From Hymenopellis radicata (taxonomy: Eukaryota > Basidiomycota > Agaricomycetes > Agaricales > Physalacriaceae): DNA of 64,000 bases. The DNA lies in assembly GCA_015501595.1 (NCBI GenBank), contig JADNRX010000003.1, forward strand, positions 434,001 to 498,000. The letters run 5' to 3'. Each line of letters opens with the position of its first letter. Within the stretch, counting starts at the first letter, position 1. The notes beneath the pieces were generated by a model. That model was not told where the DNA came from. It searched no databases and worked only from the letters and a program-made list of their open reading frames with translations. Made by a program: the position numbers and the translations under genes. Positions 58,476 through 64,000 of this stretch are shown here, piece by piece.

Positions 58476-61059
58476 ATGGTAGAAACCACGAGTCCCCCAC
58501 CGTCCACTTCGACACACGAACTCCCTCGTGGCGCCATGCCCCCCGTTGAACGAATCACATTTCAGGCAAGCTTAAATGAAGCCCTCCCTTTGAGATGACT
58601 GAAGCCACGATCAGGATTCCCCTCCTCTTGGATCTCCTAATGAAAGGTTGCTGAGTGATACAGATGCGCAATACGCTTCATACCAGGAAAAGTCGCATAC
58701 ATCACAGGATGTCAGAGGTACGAGCCACTCTAGCACCTTGGGCCACTTTGCTTACTTCCCTCCAGAGAATGAATTATTATCTAAACCTTGGATACCCTTC
58801 CCCCTCCGCGCCTGGTTTTGGCTTCCCTTTGTCCTCGTCATGGTGCTTGGCGCGATAGGCTTGGAGATAGCACTTCACTTTAGTAAAAAGAACAATGGTG
58901 CGTGCCATTCTTAATGTCGACGTGAAATCTACTTAATACACGTTGACAGGATGGGCGTCCAATGTAGACGCTGATGATAAAGCAGGAATAATGCACTACG
59001 TTTATGTGCGTTCTCATTCACCCCGTGCCATGCACCTTTTTACATGTCCTCTCTAGACATTGCCACCCGTTGCTGTTGCCGCCATCGTCAGTATCCACGA
59101 CTTCTATATCGCATCAGACTAATATCTCATAAGGTTGTGGCATTATGGACCTGGACGGACATCGAAATCAAGAAGATGCAACCATACGTTGATCTAGTCC
59201 ACGGAGACTCACCACCTCAGCGTAGTCTACTATTGGACTACACGAGAACCAAGTGAAGCGCTTTGCGTATTGTGTACTGGCGACACTAACTTACTCTGCA
59301 ACAGTAACTTCATCGTCTGGGGCCGTGCTGCTAAACATAAACACTACCTTGTCGCCCTGGCATCTCTGATGGTGCTATTATCCCTCACATTCCAGCCTTT
59401 AGCAGCCGCTCTACTGGTCGTCAACGACGTGTGGTGGAGTGTACCCAGTAAGCTTCGCATCAATACGATACTTGACATCGTACTCATTGCGACGCTTAGA
59501 TCAGACCATGCAGACTGTCCAACAAGTTGGACTCAATCAGAATCTGCAGTTCGATGACCTGACGTGTAGGTTACAGTGTTTTTCCGCAATCCCGGCCTAA
59601 CAGAACTCGGATAGCCTTCCTGACCGCCGCCGGTTTCTCCTCTGCTTCCGTGCTTTACAACCTCCCGAATCCCCCGTTCACTTTGGATGGATACACCGTA
59701 GCAGAGTTCCAGGTACGTTCTTCCATTATCATAGGAGCTGATTTGAACCGTCATCCAACTATTAGCTACCGACGAATGTAATCAGAAACGGGACTGTTGT
59801 ATCAGCTAACACGACGGCTATGCGAAGCGACCCCGGATGCGTACATGCGCCTGTCGACATGGTGAGGAATGCTGATGGAAGTAGCTGGACGAACACCGTC
59901 AATGGTTCCAACGGTTGTAGCATCGTCTTCAACGTCGACAAGAGTTCTACCACTCTTTTCGGAACGGACACCGTCATTTGCGACAATGACCAACCGGATC
60001 AGTTCAGACCGATTGTTTTCTGGTTCTTCACGTACGTCTGGATGCATCCTGTCACGATATGATCTGATATTGGATTCTAGATATCAACCGACTCCCGCCG
60101 CTTCGGCAACGCTGTGCTTCCCTTCCTTCACGCTGTGGGACGTCAACGTTAAAGTCGATCTTGGGAGTGGCAATATCACCAAAGTAACCCAACTGCAGCC
60201 GTTTTCGTCGTCTTCCAATTTCTCCTCGTTATCGGCGAATGTCACTGGAGCTCCGCTAAATGGGCGTGCTTACAACGGAATCCAGTTCAACTTGACCGAC
60301 CCTGATCCCTTCGTACTCGCGAGACGGAATGCAACTCAGCTACAGATGCCCGCGGCTGTGTACCAGAGCGCTGTGCAGAGTCCCGAAGGTTTAGTGGGCA
60401 GCTTTGAAGCCGACCGCTTCGTCAGGTTGTCGACCAACGTTTACGTGAGTCCACATTATTTCAGTGAAAGAATGGCTAAATAGGTTAACCATGTAGAGGA
60501 CATACTTGACACTCATCGCAAAGAAGGTTTACTTCCTGGATGCCCAAGACCCGGTTGATGTTTCCATCATGACGATACAACCGCGTGTCTTCTTGAGGTA
60601 CGTTTGTTCTTCAACCGCTCGTATTGACAGTTGCTGAAGACCGTTTGAAGCGACGTTGCCGTGCATCTCCTCGCAGTTGCAATGCTTATCCTTGCGTTCT
60701 TCGCTACAATCATCCAGCTTCTTCACCGGCACGATCGCAGGAGCTTAAGACTGCAACATGAGCCTGGCACTATTGCAAGCGCGGTCGCTATCGGGGCTCA
60801 GACCGGGATGGGAGATCTTTTGGCGGGCAGGCAACGGGAAGAGGACATGAACGAAGCCTTGAAGAATCGCAGATTCAGGATCGACCCACGTACGATGAAA
60901 ATCTTCATGGAGGGCGAGGAAGGTTACGAATGGGCGAAGACGCCAACGGAAGCCGAGAAGTTTGATAGAAGAAAGTCGATTTTCGCGGCTATGCAAGGAC
61001 AGAAGGGTGACTTTGCTGCGTGGCGACATTCAAAGTCACCCAAGTCACCTAAAGAGTGA
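58476..61059 (+). CDS. DUF3433 multi-pass membrane protein
   Basis: The start MVETTSPPPSTSTHELPRGA is followed after an intron by a cytosolic segment and a first transmembrane helix (AWFWLPFVLVMVLGAIGLEI). Further membrane segments are PPVAVAAIVSIHDFYIASD, HYLVALASLMVLLSLTFQPL and, near the C-terminus, VHLLAVAMLILAFFATIIQL. Between them lie large extracellular regions with many N-x-S/T sites (LPTNVIRNGTVVSANTTAMR, TVNGSNGCSIVFNVDKS). The C-terminal tail is charged (KSPKSPKE). Layout and the FQPLAAALL block fit the fungal DUF3433 family, which includes the Neurospora hyphal-morphology protein Spray. About ten exons. It is convergent with the next gene (95 bp apart). Confidence 0.8.
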
Positions 61060-61154
61060 TTTTTTACGGTTTTTCGTGCTACTCGATGTCATACGCATAA
61101 TGGACTCCAAGATTATACCAAATTCGACTTGTTTTCGTAAACATCATGCAATTC

Positions 61155-62653
61155 CTACAAACGCAATTTCACCAAAGCCATTGATGTCTGCAGCCTCACT
61201 TCACCTTTATTTTTGCCGGCTTCGCTCCTGAAGATGGTCCCGACAACCTGCCCTCCTCCAACTCTCGATACCTGCACTTGTCGGCCTCGTTCTTTTTCAG
61301 TCTCCGGGTCATAGTCAAGCACCGTCTGACCCATGACGGTCTTCAAGCCAAATCTGCCTTCATAAGTTTCATGCAGACTAACATCGACCTGGCCCATGGC
61401 GGTCTCTGCTTCCACAGATAATGCTGAATCGACTGGAGCTTCGGGGAAGTCAAGCTTGACCGATCCCACCGAGGTTTGGGCAGAGACGTAGAAACTGCCA
61501 GCGGTTGTGTTTACCGATTTGAGATTCATTGTGCAGCAATCGCTCTGGGAGACTTCGTTAAAAACTGAAACAAAACTGACGAAAAAATTGGACTTACGCG
61601 TTGGCCGTCTTCATTTTCAGGACGCTAGCCTTCCCTTGGTCGAAATTATACACATCGACGCTAACATCGATAACACCGTTGGCTGTCTCGAGCTCGAGGT
61701 AAGTCGAGGTATTGAAATGTCCTGTAATGGCTCCGTTCGCATCTGACAGCTTCGCGATATGTGCAGTGAGGGCCTGAACGTGTGTTAGCAATTGATTGAA
61801 CACAGCGCGATGAGTAGCCTCGCCTCAGACTGTATCGAGCCTACAGCAGTCTTAATACCGAAGTAGTCGAAGACTACCGACGACAGGTCGCCGATGTGGT
61901 GAGAGAATACGGGCATTTCCACATCAAGGTTCGGAATCCTCAGAGACCCAGAGGACGACTTGGGGAAGATGACATGGACCTTGAAGTTGAGGCGAACGTG
62001 ATGGTGCGGTCATTGTGACGATGAGGCGTCTATAGAGCACCATTAGAACTGGTATAGAGGCCCATTAGCTTTACACTTACAAAAATTCGGACCCCATTTT
62101 GTCCATCACGCCTACTGACTGAGCAGACCTTGACAAGATCGAGGTCGTCGTGATACTCGTTGTATCCGATATCGATTTCAACCTTCACGTCATCGGAGAC
62201 CTCATCGGATTGTGAAAAGTACACGCCGCCGACTGAGAAGGAGCCGCGCGAGATGAGAAACAGAGACTTGGAGGAAACAGGAAGCGCAAAATGGACCGAT
62301 GTCTTGCCGATCTCTCTAAAGTCGGAAGGAATGAGCTCTGGGCATTCCTTCACGGTAAGATCAGAGGGAATAGGCCACTCCCAACGTTTAGCGCCCTACA
62401 TGAAGGATGAGTACTGTACACGATTGAGACGAGGAGAAGGTGCACGTGCCCCCATGTAGGCAGCGTATTGTCTTTGGACAAAAGTAAGATGCCTGGCCAA
62501 CAGTCCTAGAAGAATGATAGAACAAAGAGCTAGAGTGATCTTCCTGAATATCTTTCGTCGACGAGAGTCTGAGTGCCTGCCGCTAGCTTCCGAAGGAAGC
62601 TCCTGGTAGTGAGAAGGAAGAAGGTCTGGAGTCTTCTTGTCGGCGGAATCCAT
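61155..62653 (-). CDS. Type II membrane protein with beta-rich extracellular domain
   Basis: MDSADKKTPDLLPSHYQELP and a basic stretch precede one transmembrane helix (ITLALCSIILLGLLARHLTF), so the C-terminus is outside or lumenal. Downstream exons have repeating beta-strand patterns (SSKSLFLISRGSFSVGGVYF, VKVEIDIGYNEYHDDLDLVK, ITGHFNTSTYLELETANGVI, VNTTAGSFYVSAQTSVGSVK, LSVEAETAMGQVDVSLHETY) reminiscent of a right-handed beta-solenoid of the DUF4097 type seen in many fungal hypothetical membrane proteins. Introns lie near 62,345-62,395, 61,990-62,090 and 61,530-61,600. Function unknown. Confidence 0.7.
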
Positions 62654-63203
62654 GGAGTACTAGGAATGAAGAAAGGCATGACGCAGAGAGCACTTTATAC
62701 CTTACGAGGAGCGCGGCGCCACGTAGATGATTACCATGTTGAATACATGAGGAGGACGTTGAGTCAACGAACTGCGGAAATGTAGGATCGCATCCCCACT
62801 GCGGCACAGCTCAATGAGTCGAAGCATAGATCATGCCAGTCTCTCAAATACGAAGAGATGGATAGCGCCTGTCGCGCAGTGAGGAACTGAGACCTTGAGA
62901 AATTATGGATTAGTTTGTGGATGCACCAAGTCTTGAGGTGCGGATCTCGGCCCGATGACTATAGGTCCGTGCATGAGGCCTACTTGCATTCAATTCGCTC
63001 AATGAATGGGCTTCATAAGGCGCAGCACCTACTAGTACTAGCGCTCCGAATCCGAAATACCTGCGCGCCGGATGGCGTAGACGGTAAAGACGAACCTCAT
63101 GTCGTCAAGTGTCAGATTGACAGTGATCACTTGTGGCATGAGGAATCCCGACACGGACAAACTAGCAAACCAATCTGCTGCTGCTCCTGTTTAACATGCC
63201 ACC
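62654..63203. other. Intergenic, no gene supported
   Basis: Divergent spacer between the membrane protein and the F-box gene. No tRNA-like fold or coding exon was recognised. Confidence 0.4.
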
Positions 63204-64000
63204 ATGTCGTCCTCCCTCCCCCAAGAGCTGGTCGACCGCATAATTGACTTGAACGCCGATCATGTCATCGCTCTGCACGCCTCGGCTCTCGTGTCGCGCT
63301 CCTGGACACCGCGCGCACAACGACATCTCTTCCGAACCATCGCCGTAGCCTTTTACAAGCCAAGGACGCTTGTGAACCTTGCATCTGTCTTTCGCGCTTC
63401 GTCGTTCCTCGCTTCTCATGTACAAACGGTCATCTTGACCGGTAACATGGACGCGTCAAAGTCGCGTCCCCCTTTTCCCCTTGACTCATTTAAATCCGTC
63501 CTGGATAACATTAGGGCGGCGGCGCAGGAAGTCAGTTTTATGGACATTGCCTACTCCTCGCTTCTGCAGACTGTCCAGAACCACCTCCTCGCCTTCTTGT
63601 CGACGCCCTCCATAAAATCCCTCGCGCTCGATGGAGCGGTATTCAACTTCCAGAGTTCGATGAATATAATCACCCTCCACCGAACCTCACGTCGCTGCGG
63701 GTTCAACATTTGGATATAGTTTGGGTGCCTCCTTCACCGTTCCCCCAGTCCACGAGAACTATCCCTCTGGAAAACCTCGAATTCCGAGGGTATTTCCTTG
63801 TTTCTTTTACCGATTTCCTGCGTGAACCGCACTGCCCATTGAGCATCCGGCGCCTCAGATCGCTCCGCCTCAGTGGCCCGTATTTCATAAAAGAACTCAA
63901 CGAGCTCTTTCCCCGCATTGCGGCGCTTAACCAGCTTACCATCAACTTTCCTTCGTATATTCCGTCAGGCAGGTTCTATTAGTATCTGTTCTCCACTTTG
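63204..64000 (+). CDS. F-box protein, frame-broken and truncated by the window end
   Basis: MSSSLPQELVDRIIDLNADH, then LHASALVSRSWTPRAQRHLF is a typical Agaricomycete F-box, followed by leucine-rich-repeat-like segments (SFLASHVQTVILTGNMD, FLSTPSIKSLALDGAVFNFQ). The first frame ends at 63,719, but at about 63,655-63,670 the coding sense moves to another frame (NHPPPNLTSLRVQHLDIVWV, SIRRLRSLRLSGPYFIKELN) without a usable intron, so a one-base indel is likely. The second frame meets a GTTCTATT donor-like site at about 63,972 and probably continues beyond the window. Confidence 0.7.

Noticed and set aside
62880..63203. tRNA or other structured RNA in the spacer before the last F-box gene
   Set aside because: No cloverleaf with conserved TTCGA-type T-loop and A/B boxes could be assembled by eye.

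Overview
This is nuclear DNA of a filamentous basidiomycete, most likely an Agaricomycete. Genes are intron-dense, introns are mostly 45-60 nt with GT-AG borders, intergenic gaps are short, and divergent gene pairs share 110-500 bp promoters. Several families are typical of mushroom genomes: a secreted intradiol dioxygenase-like protein, a DUF4470/MYND protein, a DUF3433 membrane protein, a single-gene Bub1/Mad3 kinase and a fungal TET/JBP-like oxygenase. Exon borders below were read by eye from frame continuity and splice signals; no alignment or search was run.

Left housekeeping block (0-12.3 kb): an ER-lumenal DnaJ co-chaperone ending in HDEL, divergent from mitochondrial ribosomal protein uS7; a secreted intradiol ring-cleavage dioxygenase-like gene with an apparent frame break; a zincin-like HEVTH protein divergent from a CUL3-type cullin; and an unrecognised gene bracketed by a roughly 95-bp direct repeat.

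Accessory block (12,361-29,253): this reads as one giant DNA transposon of 16,881 bp. Its termini are near-perfect inverted repeats starting TATGGGG(G)TAATGCTGGGG. It is flanked by a perfect 6-bp target-site duplication (TGCTTC), and both ends carry about 200 bp of AGTGAGA/AAAGTAA-type subterminal repeats. The cargo comprises a DDE integrase-core transposase next to the left end, a long multi-exon protein with an HPDKN (J-domain-like) tail, and a TET/JBP-like 2OG-Fe(II) dioxygenase next to the right end. The transposase and the dioxygenase both point outward. Inside lie a 258-bp TA-flanked MITE, a probable nested insertion (about 17.7-22.0 kb) with a decayed gene, a minisatellite, a perfect 38-bp palindrome and long direct repeats. 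The element landed 27 bp beyond the stop codon of a GPI-anchored cupredoxin-like gene.

Right block (29.3-64 kb): cupredoxin-like protein, tRNA pseudouridine synthase PUS3/DEG1, exportin-T, an F-box protein, an acidic membrane protein, a GH5 exo-beta-1,3-glucanase, a Gln/Pro-rich protein with a frame break, a small multi-exon membrane protein, a medium-chain reductase, an ataxin-2/Pbp1 orthologue, a DUF4470-MYND protein, the MADBUB checkpoint kinase, a DUF3433 protein, a type II membrane protein and a frame-broken F-box gene running off the end. Two tRNA-biology genes (PUS3 and exportin-T) are adjacent, but nothing indicates operon-like organisation.
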